Assembly (NCBI RefSeq): GCF_014596575.1
Contig: NZ_NASZ01000023.1
Span: forward strand, 1-64,000
Source: Flavobacterium pokkalii
GTDB taxonomy: Bacteria > Bacteroidota > Bacteroidia > Flavobacteriales > Flavobacteriaceae
Length of the DNA stretch: 64,000 nt
Reading direction: 5' to 3'
The position numbers and the translations under genes are program-made. The notes beneath the pieces were generated by a model, which ran no database searches, was not told where the DNA came from, and was given only the letters and a program-made list of their open reading frames with translations. Positions 33,511-42,246 of this stretch are shown here, one piece after another (the first letter of the stretch is position 1; each line of letters starts with the position of its first letter).

Positions 33511-35691
33511 ATGGAAATGCAACAGTTTTATTACGACAACAAAATTGTTAAAAAGTTCATTTACGCTACCATTGTTTTTGGAGTAGTCGGGATGACGGTC
33601 GGACTTTTATTAGCTATCTTATTTTTATTCCCAAACCTGACTGATGGTTTTTCCTGGTTGAGTTTTGGTCGTTTAAGACCTTTGCATACCAATGCTGTAA
33701 TTTTTGCCTTTGTTGGGAATGCGATGTTTGCGGGAGTATATTATTCTTTGCAACGTTTGTTAAAAGCCAGAATGTACAGCGACTTTTTGAGTAATCTTAA
33801 CTTCTGGGGCTGGCAATTGATTATTGTGGCTGCCGCGATAAGTCTTCCGTTAGGTTACACTACTTCAAAAGAATACGCCGAATTAGAATGGCCTATAGAT
33901 ATTGCAATAGCGCTGATTTGGGTAGTTTTTGGTATCAACATGATTGGAACTATCTTAAAAAGAAGAGAGCGTCATTTGTATGTAGCCATTTGGTTTTACT
34001 TAGCAACTTTTGTTACGGTAGCAGTGTTGCATATTTTTAACAGTTTGGCTTTGCCGGTTTCTGCCATGAAAAGTTACTCTGTTTACGCTGGGGTTCAGGA
34101 TGCTTTGGTACAATGGTGGTACGGACACAATGCGGTGGCTTTCTTCCTGACCACTCCGTTCTTAGGTTTAATGTATTATTATATTCCTAAAGCGGCTAAC
34201 AGACCGGTATATTCTTATCGCTTGTCTATTGTACACTTTTGGTCTTTAATTTTCTTATACATCTGGGCGGGACCACACCATTTATTGTATTCTGCTTTGC
34301 CTAACTGGGCGCAGAATTTAGGAGTTGTTTTCTCAGTAATGTTGATTGCTCCGTCTTGGGGAGGTATGATTAACGGATTGTTAACTCTTCGTGGTGCCTG
34401 GGATAAAGTACGTGTAGAGCCGGTGTTGAAATTTTTTGTAGTGGCAATTACCGGTTATGGAATGGCAACTTTTGAAGGGCCAATGTTGTCTCTTAAAAAT
34501 GTAAATGCTATTGCGCACTTTACCGATTGGATTATTGCTCACGTACACGTGGGAGCCTTAGCCTGGAACGGATTTATGGCTTTTGGTATCATTTATTGGT
34601 TGATTCCGCGAATGACTAAAGGACCGTTGTACTCTTTGAAATTAGCCAATGTGCATTTTTGGTTAGGAACCTTAGGAATCATTCTTTATACACTGCCATT
34701 GTATGTTGCCGGATTTTTACAGGCGTCCATGTGGAAACAATTTAATCCTGACGGAACACTGACTTATGGTAACTTCTTAGAAACCGTAACTCAAATTATT
34801 CCAATGTACTGGATGAGAGCCGTGGGAGGAACTTTGTATGTTACCGGAATGCTAATTTTAGTGTATAACATTTATCAAACGGTAAAAGCGAATAATGTTG
34901 TAGAAGACGAATTAGCCGAAGCTCCTGCTTTACAAAGAATAAGCAGCGCCCGATTAGCCGGTGAAAAATTCCACCCTTGGTTAGAAAGAAAACCTATTCA
35001 ATTGACCATTTTAGCTACTGTAGCGATTTTAATTGGAGGTATTATTCAAATTGTGCCAACGATTATGGTAAAATCGAATATTCCAACGATTAGCAGTGTA
35101 AAACCTTATACACCATTAGAATTAGAAGGACGTGATTTGTATATCCGTGAAGGTTGTGTAAGCTGTCACTCTCAAATGGTTCGTCCGTTTAGAAGTGAGG
35201 TAGAACGTTACGGACCTCAGTCTAAAGCCGGAGAATTTGTGTACGATCATCCATTCCTTTGGGGATCTAAACGTACCGGACCGGATTTGTTAAGGGTTGG
35301 AGGGAAATACAACGACAACTGGCATTTTAACCACATGTGGTCTCCTCAAAGTACATCTGCCGGTTCTATTATGCCGGGATACAAATGGTTGTTTGATAAT
35401 AAAGCATTGGATATTTCGGATATCGAAGGAAAAATGGAAGTGATGCGAAATTTAGGGGTTCCTTATACAGACTCAGATATTGCAAATGCGCAAAAAGCCA
35501 TAGAAGCTCAATCTCAGGAAATTGAAAACAGCCTGCATGCTGATCCTGATTTTGTAAAAAGTTATGACGAAAGCAAAAAGAAAGCAGCAGCGAGAGGAGA
35601 GGAATTTGTTCCAATGAAAAACAGAGAAATTGTAGCCCTGATTGCTTACATCCAAAGATTAGGAACGGATATTAAAGTGAAAACGAACTAG
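33511..35691 (+). CDS. ccoNO: Fused cbb3 cytochrome c oxidase subunits I and II (CcoN-CcoO)
   Basis: This 726-residue protein joins two subunits, as usual in Bacteroidota. The CcoN part (to about residue 460) has 12 TM helices with haem/CuB histidines: His59 (RPLHTNAV), His206 (WWYGHNAVAFF), His256-His257 (AGPHHLLY) and His344/His346 (IIAHVHVGAL). After a linker and one TM helix (about 498-518), the CcoO part has a c-type haem motif CVSCH at 549-553 (REGCVSCHSQMVRPFR). It reduces O2 to water and pumps protons at low oxygen. It is the core of the cco operon. Confidence 0.97.
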   Translation: MEMQQFYYDNKIVKKFIYATIVFGVVGMTVGLLLAILFLFPNLTDGFSWLSFGRLRPLHTNAVIFAFVGNAMFAGVYYSLQRLLKARMYSDFLSNLNFWGWQLIIVAAAISLPLGYTTSKEYAELEWPIDIAIALIWVVFGINMIGTILKRRERHLYVAIWFYLATFVTVAVLHIFNSLALPVSAMKSYSVYAGVQDALVQWWYGHNAVAFFLTTPFLGLMYYYIPKAANRPVYSYRLSIVHFWSLIFLYIWAGPHHLLYSALPNWAQNLGVVFSVMLIAPSWGGMINGLLTLRGAWDKVRVEPVLKFFVVAITGYGMATFEGPMLSLKNVNAIAHFTDWIIAHVHVGALAWNGFMAFGIIYWLIPRMTKGPLYSLKLANVHFWLGTLGIILYTLPLYVAGFLQASMWKQFNPDGTLTYGNFLETVTQIIPMYWMRAVGGTLYVTGMLILVYNIYQTVKANNVVEDELAEAPALQRISSARLAGEKFHPWLERKPIQLTILATVAILIGGIIQIVPTIMVKSNIPTISSVKPYTPLELEGRDLYIREGCVSCHSQMVRPFRSEVERYGPQSKAGEFVYDHPFLWGSKRTGPDLLRVGGKYNDNWHFNHMWSPQSTSAGSIMPGYKWLFDNKALDISDIEGKMEVMRNLGVPYTDSDIANAQKAIEAQSQEIENSLHADPDFVKSYDESKKKAAARGEEFVPMKNREIVALIAYIQRLGTDIKVKTN

Positions 35692-35705
35692 TAAAAAGAA
35701 GTATC

Positions 35706-35879
35706 ATGTTTGAACAAATAAAACACAACATGGAAACCATCGCGGGAGTTGCGATTTATCCAATAGTATCCTTATTGATTTTCTTTTTCTTCTTCATGGG
35801 ATTAGCGCTTTGGGTTTTTACCTATAAAAAAGATAAAATCAAAGAGATGAGTCAGATTCCGTTGAAAGACAGTTTGTAG
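35706..35879 (+). CDS. ccoQ: Small cbb3 oxidase subunit CcoQ/FixQ
   Basis: This 57-residue protein (MFEQIKHNMETIAGVAIYPI...) has one TM helix (about 18-38) and a charged tail (TYKKDKIKEMSQIPLKDSL), as in CcoQ/FixQ. It lies 14 bases after ccoNO and 21 bases before ccoP, the standard order. CcoQ stabilises the interaction of CcoP with the core complex. Confidence 0.85.
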   Translation: MFEQIKHNMETIAGVAIYPIVSLLIFFFFFMGLALWVFTYKKDKIKEMSQIPLKDSL

Positions 35880-35900
35880 TATAATTTCAAAATAAACAAA

Positions 35901-36788
35901 ATGAAAAAAATAATTCCAGCATATGTAAGAGTACCGGTGATTTTCTTCCTCATTTTTGGTGCTATCGAATATTTTATTGACTCCGGAGACCGGGCGGCTT
36001 TTATCAAATACCCAATGGTTGACGTTATTTTATTGGTGGTATTGTTGTTGTTAATTGCTATTGAAATGGTGATTAAAGCGGCTGACAATATTGTGTACCA
36101 ATTGTTACCGGAAGAAGAAAAAGCCCGATTAGCAGCCGAAGAACAATTGCCATTAAAAGAATCGGCATGGTTTAAAAACCTGATGAACAAGCTTACCCGT
36201 ACGGTTCCTATCGAAAATGAAGCCAGCCTGCTGATGAATCATGATTACGATGGAATCAAAGAATTAGATAATAATTTGCCACCCTGGTGGGTGTATTCTT
36301 TCTATGCCTGTATTGTTTTTGCCGCTATTTATTTAGTGCGTTACGAAATGCTGGGAGCCGATAATCAGGAAATGGAATTGAAAAAAGAATTGGCTCAGGC
36401 CAAAATTGAAGTGGCGGAGTACATGAAAAATGCACCTGATTTAATGGACGAAAAAACGGTTACCCAACTAACGGATCCTGCCGATTTAGCAATAGGAAAA
36501 ACAACTTTTGAAACCAATTGTGCCGCCTGTCACCGCGCTGATGCCGGAGGGCAAATTGGTCCTAACTTAACCGATGACAACTGGATTTTGGGTGGCGGAA
36601 TCAAAAATATTTTCCACACCATTACTAACGGTGGCCGTGACGGTAAAGGAATGATTTCCTGGAAAGGAACTTTGAAACCAAAAGAAATTCAAAAAGTAGC
36701 CAGCTATATTATGTCTTTAAAAGGCAGTAATCCTAAAGATCCAAAAGCGCCGGACGGTGAAATTTGGGTTGAGGAAGCAACAAAATAA
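35901..36788 (+). CDS. ccoP: cbb3 oxidase cytochrome c subunit CcoP (mono-haem)
   Basis: This 295-residue protein has two TM helices (about 10-28 and 41-60), then a third at about 131-148 after PPWWVYSFYACIVFAAIYLV, the CcoP signature. A single haem c motif CAACH is at 207-211, with likely axial Met251 (GKGMISW). Proteobacterial CcoP carries two haems; here only one motif is visible. It transfers electrons to CcoO/CcoN. A palindromic repeat lies between it and ccoG. Confidence 0.94.
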   Translation: MKKIIPAYVRVPVIFFLIFGAIEYFIDSGDRAAFIKYPMVDVILLVVLLLLIAIEMVIKAADNIVYQLLPEEEKARLAAEEQLPLKESAWFKNLMNKLTRTVPIENEASLLMNHDYDGIKELDNNLPPWWVYSFYACIVFAAIYLVRYEMLGADNQEMELKKELAQAKIEVAEYMKNAPDLMDEKTVTQLTDPADLAIGKTTFETNCAACHRADAGGQIGPNLTDDNWILGGGIKNIFHTITNGGRDGKGMISWKGTLKPKEIQKVASYIMSLKGSNPKDPKAPDGEIWVEEATK

Positions 36789-36798
36789 AAATTTTAAG

Positions 36799-36856
36799 CC
36801 ATTAGGGAATTATGAAGATTTGGCTCATGGAATTCTAATACATAATTCCTTAATGG
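36799..36856. repeat. Palindromic repeat between ccoP and ccoG
   Basis: CCATTAGGGAATTATG (36799-36814) and CATAATTCCTTAATGG (36841-36856) pair with one mismatch. The arms resemble the ends of the element at 19985-20210 (ACCATTAAGAAATTAAGG). Confidence 0.65.
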
Positions 36857-36898
36857 TAAAAATAATCTAATGTTTTTAGATTAAAAATCACAAAAAAA

Positions 36899-38332
36899 AT
36901 GTCAAAATTAGCCGACGAAACATTTAGTCACGAAAGCTTTCGGGACAGCATTGGAACAATTGACAATGAAGGAAAAAGAAAATTTGTTTATCCTAAAAAA
37001 CCATCCGGAAAATTTTATAATTACCGAAAGGCACTGAGTTATGTTTTGTTGTTAATTCTGGTTGCTAATCCTTTTATAAAAGTAAATGGCAATCAGTTTA
37101 TGATGTTCAATATTCTGGAGCGTCGTTTTAACATCTTCGGATTTCCATTCTGGCCACAGGATTTCTATCTTTTTGTGCTCTTTATGATTATCGGAGTAGT
37201 GTTTGTGATTTTGTTTACGGTTATTTTCGGGCGTATATTCTGTGGCTGGATTTGTCCGCAAACTATTTTCCTGGAAATGGTTTTCAGGCGGATTGAATAT
37301 TGGATAGAAGGTGACCGTGGTGCTCAGATGCGATTGGCAAAACAGGAATGGAATGCCGAAAAAATCAGAAAGAAAGCCTTGAAAGGGACGGTATTCCTGT
37401 TGATTTCTTTTGGGATAGCCAATATTTTTCTGGCGTATTTGATAGGAAGTGATACTTTGATTGCGATGATTGAGGATAATCCGTTAAATCATTTGAAAAC
37501 GCTGATATCATTGGCCATTTTTACCGGAATCTTCTACTTTATTTTTGTTTGGTTTCGTGAACAGGTTTGTATCATAGCTTGTCCTTATGGAAGATTACAA
37601 GGAGTCTTGTTAGATAATAAATCCATCAATGTAGCTTATGATTTTGTTCGAGGCGAAAAAGAAGCCGGACGTGCCAAATTCAATAAAAAAGAAGATCGTG
37701 CTTTAACCGGAAAAGGCGATTGTATCGATTGTCGTCAATGTGTGAATGTTTGTCCTACCGGAATTGACATTCGAAACGGAACGCAGTTAGAATGTGTCAA
37801 TTGCACCGCCTGTATTGACGAATGCGACAGTATTATGGAAAGCGTGGGCTTGCCTAAAGGTTTGATTCGTTATGCTTCGGAAGATGAAATTGAGAAAAAA
37901 GCACCGTTTAAATTCACCACCCGAATGAAAGGTTACACCGCTGTTTTAGTCATTTTGGTTGGAATGTTAGTAGGGCTGTTGTTTTTACGCACCGATGTCG
38001 AGGCACTTATTTTGCGATTACCGGGACAGTTGTACCAGCATAAAGGAGAAAATATCAGTAATGTGTTTACTTATAAAATTATCAATAAAACCAACGATGA
38101 TTTTAATGATATTCATTTCAAATTGAAAGATATCAAAGGGAACCTGAAAGTAGTAGGAAAGCAAACTTTAAAAGTACCTAAACAAGGGATGAGCAGCGGA
38201 ACTTTATTTATTGAAATCAATAAATATTTGCTGGAAAGCGATAAAACGAAATTAAAAGTAGAAGTATATAACGGCGATAAAAAAATAGAAACCACCAGTA
38301 CGAGTTTTTTAAGCCCGAGAAGTTTTGATTGA
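36899..38332 (+). CDS. ccoG: cbb3 oxidase accessory iron-sulfur protein CcoG/RdxA/FixG
   Basis: This 477-residue membrane protein has several TM helices and two 4Fe-4S motifs: CIDCRQCVNVCPTGIDI and CVNCTACIDECD. An upstream pair FGRIFCGWICPQTIFLE and EQVCIIACPYGRLQG is typical of FixG/NapH-like polyferredoxins. The C-terminal part is an Ig-like domain (FTYKIINKTNDDFNDIHF). CcoG is a copper reductase needed for cbb3 maturation. It precedes ccoH by 39 bases. Confidence 0.95.
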   Translation: MSKLADETFSHESFRDSIGTIDNEGKRKFVYPKKPSGKFYNYRKALSYVLLLILVANPFIKVNGNQFMMFNILERRFNIFGFPFWPQDFYLFVLFMIIGVVFVILFTVIFGRIFCGWICPQTIFLEMVFRRIEYWIEGDRGAQMRLAKQEWNAEKIRKKALKGTVFLLISFGIANIFLAYLIGSDTLIAMIEDNPLNHLKTLISLAIFTGIFYFIFVWFREQVCIIACPYGRLQGVLLDNKSINVAYDFVRGEKEAGRAKFNKKEDRALTGKGDCIDCRQCVNVCPTGIDIRNGTQLECVNCTACIDECDSIMESVGLPKGLIRYASEDEIEKKAPFKFTTRMKGYTAVLVILVGMLVGLLFLRTDVEALILRLPGQLYQHKGENISNVFTYKIINKTNDDFNDIHFKLKDIKGNLKVVGKQTLKVPKQGMSSGTLFIEINKYLLESDKTKLKVEVYNGDKKIETTSTSFLSPRSFD

Positions 38333-38371
38333 TAAAGAAAGAGAAAGGTTTACTTCAAAAAAAATAAGACG

Positions 38372-38824
38372 ATGAAAAGAATCAATTGGGGAACAGGATT
38401 ACTAATAGCCATAGCGTTGTTTGTGAGCTTTATATTATATTTTGTGATAAAAGTACAATCCAATTCAAAGTATGATAATGAATTGGTTGTGGAAGAATAT
38501 TACAAGCATGACGCCCGTTTTCAGGAAGAAATGGAGCGTGTTCAAAATGCTCAGGATTTGAAACAAAAACCAATCATAACCAAAACCGATGCGGGAATTA
38601 CTATTGAATTTCCGCAGGAGTTTACACCGAACCAAATTACAGGAACAGTGTCCCTTTACCGACCGTCTAACAAAAAATTAGATTTCGACACTCCGATTTC
38701 GTTATCTAATCCAACTTTGCTCATACCTAAATCAAAATTGGTAGGCGGTCAATGGGACATTAATATGGAATGGCAATATGCCGGAAAAAAATACTTAACA
38801 AAAGAACCGATATATATTCAGTAA
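38372..38824 (+). CDS. ccoH: FixH family protein (CcoH)
   Basis: This 150-residue protein has one N-terminal TM helix (GTGLLIAIALFVSFILYFVI) and an extracytoplasmic beta domain (VSLYRPSNKKLDFDTPISL, GGQWDINMEWQYAGKKYLTKE). These are characteristic of FixH. It assists CcoG/CcoI in cbb3 oxidase assembly. A repeat with the CCCGATAGCTATCGGG core follows, before the next cco-linked gene. Confidence 0.92.
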   Translation: MKRINWGTGLLIAIALFVSFILYFVIKVQSNSKYDNELVVEEYYKHDARFQEEMERVQNAQDLKQKPIITKTDAGITIEFPQEFTPNQITGTVSLYRPSNKKLDFDTPISLSNPTLLIPKSKLVGGQWDINMEWQYAGKKYLTKEPIYIQ

Positions 38825-38827
38825 AAA

Positions 38828-38926
38828 AAGTTATGAGTTGTGAGTTATGAGTTTTTGTAGATTTTAAAAACTTCTAACTTCTAACTCCTGACTTCTCCCG
38901 ATAGCTATCGGGACTCCTAACTTCAA
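38828..38926. repeat. Dispersed repeat with CCCGATAGCTATCGGG core
   Basis: GTTATGAGTTGTGAGTTATGAG followed by TTCTAACTTCTAACTCC and the palindrome CCCGATAGCTATCGGG at 38897-38912, then ACTCCTAACTTC. It shares these parts with the copies at 33074-33176 and 63184-63310. Confidence 0.7.
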
Positions 38927-38928
38927 GA

Positions 38929-39633
38929 ATGATGCTTTACACCGCTTTGATATTTGGATTACTAAGTAGTTTTCATTGCATTGGGATGTGTGGTCCTATA
39001 GCGATGATGCTGCCTGTGGATCGAAATAATCCGGCAAAGAAAGTAACACAGATTATTACCTATCATTTGGGGCGGATTGCGGCTTATGCCGGTATCGGTT
39101 TTATTTTCGGATTGTTAGGTAAAGGTTTTTTTATGGCGGGAATGCAGCAAAAACTGTCTGTTATTATTGGAATTTTAATGATTGCAGCCATCGTAATTCC
39201 CGAAAGAACATTTGCTAATTATAATTTTTCAAAACCAATTTTTAGAGGAATTTCTAAGTTAAAACAGGTTTTAGGAAATCAGTTTAAGAAGAAAAGTTAT
39301 CAATCTCTTTTTACGATTGGTTTGCTAAACGGATTTTTGCCCTGCGGAATGGTTTATGTGGCTTTGTTTGGCGCTATTGCGATGCAAAGTAGTGGTTTAG
39401 GAGTTTTGTATATGATTTTGTTTGGATTGGGTACCGTTCCTTTAATGAGCAGTGTGGTTTATATTAATTCGTTTTTAAATTTGGCTACCCGCAATAAAAT
39501 TCAAAAAGCCATCCCTTATGTGGTCGTGGTTATCGGGTTGTTGTTTATTCTCAGAGGATTAGGTTTGGGGATTCCTTATGTGTCTCCTTCCACGATGAGT
39601 TTGTTTGTACAGGCTAATCCTGATTGTCATTGA
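38929..39633 (+). CDS. Sulfite exporter TauE/SafE-like membrane protein of the cco cluster
   Basis: This 234-residue protein has about six TM helices. The start LLSSFHCIGMCGPIAMMLP is typical of the UreH/TauE-SafE-like proteins that end cco operons in Bacteroidota and Proteobacteria. The central NGFLPCGMVYVALFGAIAMQSS supports this. It probably helps copper handling for the cbb3 oxidase. The last residues (ANPDCH) could bind metal. Confidence 0.88.
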   Translation: MMLYTALIFGLLSSFHCIGMCGPIAMMLPVDRNNPAKKVTQIITYHLGRIAAYAGIGFIFGLLGKGFFMAGMQQKLSVIIGILMIAAIVIPERTFANYNFSKPIFRGISKLKQVLGNQFKKKSYQSLFTIGLLNGFLPCGMVYVALFGAIAMQSSGLGVLYMILFGLGTVPLMSSVVYINSFLNLATRNKIQKAIPYVVVVIGLLFILRGLGLGIPYVSPSTMSLFVQANPDCH

Positions 39634-39861
39634 GTGATTTTAGTTTTAAATAGTTTTTAGATGAAAAAAGACGGTTTTACCAAGTGTTGAATCGTTTTTT
39701 TTATTTGCATCAAATTCTAATTTGTATTGAAAAATTAATAAAATATTGGCATTTACATCAAAAGATTGTTTTTAATTTTATAGTAGGTTATTGTTGAAAG
39801 GATAGCGGTAAAACCCTTTCTATCGTTGCGATAGCCATAGTATTAATTAAAAATTTCAATC

Positions 39862-40143
39862 ATGACAGAAGAATTCACAATCATAGAGAAAGAAGATATT
39901 GCTTCTCTAAAATTTCCTGCTACAGATGTACTTGATGATGACGGCGAGGTAAAAACCCGAATAAGCGAAATTAACCGGGCTTTGTCATTAGGTAATTTGG
40001 AGCATTCAAAAATTAAAATTTTCTTTGAAGACAACGAATCTAAAAAAATTGTAAATACCACCGTGTGGGCGGTAACCGATAAAAATGTTGTTTTAAAACA
40101 AGGCGTGGTTATCCCAATTCATCGCATCTACAAGTTGTTTTAG
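39862..40143 (+). CDS. Conserved hypothetical protein (93 aa)
   Basis: This cytosolic protein shows MTEEFTIIEKEDIASLKFPATDVL, then SEINRALSLGNLEHSKIKIFFEDNESKKIVNTTVWAV and a tail GVVIPIHRIYKLF. The strand-helix-strand layout suggests a small regulatory or metal-sensing fold, but nothing is recognised with certainty. It stands alone and is followed by a strong terminator. I recall similar short proteins in flavobacteria, with no known function. Confidence 0.65.
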   Translation: MTEEFTIIEKEDIASLKFPATDVLDDDGEVKTRISEINRALSLGNLEHSKIKIFFEDNESKKIVNTTVWAVTDKNVVLKQGVVIPIHRIYKLF

Positions 40144-40202
40144 TGATTTAACTGTCATCTTAAAAGCCCAATAAAAATCTTATTCCGAATGTTTTGGGAT
40201 AG

Positions 40203-40241
40203 AAAACGGCGCAGGTCTCCACGGAGTTTGCGCCGTTTTTT
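40203..40241 (+). terminator. Terminator after the 93-aa protein gene
   Basis: Arms AAAACGGCGCA (40203-40213) and TGCGCCGTTTT (40229-40239) are perfect complements, with an inner hairpin loop and a T run. Confidence 0.85.
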
Positions 40242-40272
40242 ATTGCTGTTGCTGCGATTTTTTAGTTTGGAT

Positions 40273-40866
40273 TTATTTCCAAATTCTAAAATTCAGCCTG
40301 AATTGTTTTTTTTCAATCAGGGCAAACCAATCGATGAAAAGTAAGGCTGCAATGAATAATAGACTAAGTACTAAACTGAGAATGGAATTCCAGGAGAGCG
40401 CCTCATTTAGGATGTCGTCGATGCCTTCGGAGGCAAAATCGCCCAAATGTACGGCAATTGTATCACTGATAAATTTGCCAACAAAAAAAGCCGGAATAAT
40501 TTGAATGGGTTTTAGCCTTGCCATTCCGGCAGCTAAAAATAATGGTGTAGTAGGCAGGGGCATCAATGAATAAGTCAGAATTACCATTTGGCTTTTCCAG
40601 CCTTCTTCGCTTATTTTTTCGCCTAAAAACTGTACTTCTTTGTTTTTTTGAGGTTTGAATATCTTGTCGGCCAGTAACGGAATGTACAAAGTAAGGGTGT
40701 AGCGTCCCGCAATAGAACCCAATACTCCCAGAATAATAACCCACCAGGTATTTAAGTCAAAGAGTATTTTTAGGGTTACCATTATGGTAAAAGCAGGCGG
40801 AAACGGAAACGGAACAACATCAAACAGAAAAGCTCCTAAAAAAACGAGTAGATATTGCCACCACAT
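40273..40866 (-). CDS. VTT (DedA/SNARE-associated)-like membrane protein
   Basis: This 197-residue protein has about five hydrophobic helices. FDVVPFPFPPAFTIMV and LGSIAGRYTLTLYI fit the VTT/YqaA-like family, with the Gly-x(2)-Gly-Arg motif typical of these flippase-like proteins. YSLMPLPTTPLFLAAGMARLKP is the second re-entrant loop. Start MWWQYLLVF at 40866 is chosen over an upstream ATG because it gives a clean first helix. DedA family members move undecaprenyl-phosphate or other lipids; the exact role is not known. Confidence 0.72.
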   Translation of the reverse strand: MWWQYLLVFLGAFLFDVVPFPFPPAFTIMVTLKILFDLNTWWVIILGVLGSIAGRYTLTLYIPLLADKIFKPQKNKEVQFLGEKISEEGWKSQMVILTYSLMPLPTTPLFLAAGMARLKPIQIIPAFFVGKFISDTIAVHLGDFASEGIDDILNEALSWNSILSLVLSLLFIAALLFIDWFALIEKKQFRLNFRIWK

Positions 40867-41002
40867 AGTTGTTAATTTACAAAAGTCAGATTGGTCAGCA
40901 CTAATATGCGGAAATAAAATGACTTTAGCGCTCTTTGATTTCAAAAAAGATTAGAAATTTCGAAGAGAACGTTCTTGAACAAAAATTTTAAAAAGGAGGT
41001 GC

Positions 41003-41578
41003 TTATTCTTTTTGGTTTACCAAATAATTCAGCTCTATAACACCACAGTCAAAAGTGTGGCTGCCGATGAGTTGGAGCGCTGTTTTTTCTTGAACATCTT
41101 TAAACAACGGAATTCCTTTTCCCAGAATAACCGGATTTACAAAAAGCCAGTAACCGTCAATTAAGTTTTGCTGTATCAGTGCGTGAGTAGCGGTTGGGCT
41201 GCCAAAAAGCAAAATATCGTTAGGAGTTTGTTGTTTTACAGCATTAATTTCTTCCGAAAGGTGTTCGCTGATAATGGTGGTGTTGGCCAGCTTTACATTT
41301 TTTAAGCTTTGAGACAAAACCACTTTATGCACTTTGCTGTACCATTTGGAATGTTCTTTGTCGTGTTTGCTCGCATTGGGTTTATCGGCGGCGGTAGGCC
41401 AGTAACCTTCCATCATTTCATAGGTTTTTCGACCGTACAAAGCAGTATTTCCGGTGCTGATGCGTTTGCCTACAAAATCAAAAATTTCGTCATTTATTTT
41501 AATCCAGTCCATTTCTCCGTTTGGTCCGGCTACAAAACCGTCGAGTGAGATATGCATAAATGAAATTATTTTTCCCAT
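41003..41578 (-). CDS. Dihydrofolate reductase family protein (RibD C-terminal-like)
   Basis: This 191-residue protein begins MGKIISFMHISLDGFVAGPNGEMDWIK, a hallmark of the YwjB/YyaP-like DHFR-fold proteins. It has GRKTYEMMEGYWP (NADPH binding), NDILLFGSPTATHALIQQNLIDGYWLFVNPVILGKG and LIGSHTFDCGVIEL. These enzymes use the RibD-like fold and are of unknown physiological role. A related but distinct paralog is at 44074-44607. Confidence 0.88.
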   Translation of the reverse strand: MGKIISFMHISLDGFVAGPNGEMDWIKINDEIFDFVGKRISTGNTALYGRKTYEMMEGYWPTAADKPNASKHDKEHSKWYSKVHKVVLSQSLKNVKLANTTIISEHLSEEINAVKQQTPNDILLFGSPTATHALIQQNLIDGYWLFVNPVILGKGIPLFKDVQEKTALQLIGSHTFDCGVIELNYLVNQKE

Positions 41579-41622
41579 GATGCTGCTTTTTAAAGTTGGT
41601 TTTAAAGATAAGCAAATTTATA

Positions 41623-42120
41623 TTAACCGCCGGTTGCAATGCTGTTCATGTAGTAATTAACACAATGTAACAGGGTTAGTAAAAATAGTTTGCTGTTGCC
41701 CAATTGTTCAAAAACCGGAGTTGTTTCGATATGATAATCATAGCTGAATTTACTCCATTTAAAATCGGTTTCAGCCACCAGTAATTCGGTTTTTTCGGTA
41801 TCAATCAAGGTGAATTTATTACTGAACAAACCTTTAAGTTTGAGTAAATAGGTTGTTTCTTTTGTATCAAAAAAACATTTGATAAGGATGCCTTTCCAAC
41901 CCATTTTGAACTCCAGTAAAGTATTTTGATTACTGTCTTTCAGTTCAATTTTCGAATCCCAAAGATCTTTGGATTTTAGTTCGTATTTTGAACCATCCGC
42001 GAGTAAAATGTCTGCGTTGAAAGAATACCATTTGGAGTAAACTAAAGCTCCAATTTGTTGGTCGTCTGAGGTCAGATTAAAATTGTGAGAATTAATCGAA
42101 TTGGCTTTATAGTGTCCCAT
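41623..42120 (-). CDS. Hypothetical protein (165 aa)
   Basis: This protein starts at ATG 42120 (MGHYKANSINSHNFNL); the longer open frame adds 14 residues of no clear merit. It is strand-rich with alternating hydrophobics (GALVYSKWYSFNADILLADGS, FKMGWKGILIKCFFDTKETTYLLKLKG), suggesting a beta-barrel or LURP-like fold. A hydrophobic C-terminal stretch (KLFLLTLLHCVNYYM) may be a helix. Function unknown. Confidence 0.6.
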   Translation of the reverse strand: MGHYKANSINSHNFNLTSDDQQIGALVYSKWYSFNADILLADGSKYELKSKDLWDSKIELKDSNQNTLLEFKMGWKGILIKCFFDTKETTYLLKLKGLFSNKFTLIDTEKTELLVAETDFKWSKFSYDYHIETTPVFEQLGNSKLFLLTLLHCVNYYMNSIATGG

Positions 42121-42204
42121 TTTTATTGTTCTTAAAAGCTTAGAAATGCTATTTTGTTGCAAGCCAACTTTTCTAAGTTCTACTTTTACTCAAAAATAGG
42201 AATA

Positions 42205-42240
42205 AAAAAAAGTGATTGTTATTAGGACAACCACTTTTTT
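42205..42240 (-). terminator. Terminator between the SGNH hydrolase gene and the 165-aa protein gene
   Basis: GTGATTGT (42212-42219) and ACAACCAC (42227-42234) pair with one wobble, flanked by A and T runs, so it can act in both directions. It sits just past the stop of the SGNH gene. Confidence 0.75.
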
Positions 42241-42246
42241 TAGATT

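Noticed and set aside
41309-41548. 79-codon plus-strand frame opposite the DHFR-family gene
   Set aside because: Shadow frame; the minus-strand protein is clearly of the YwjB/YyaP group.
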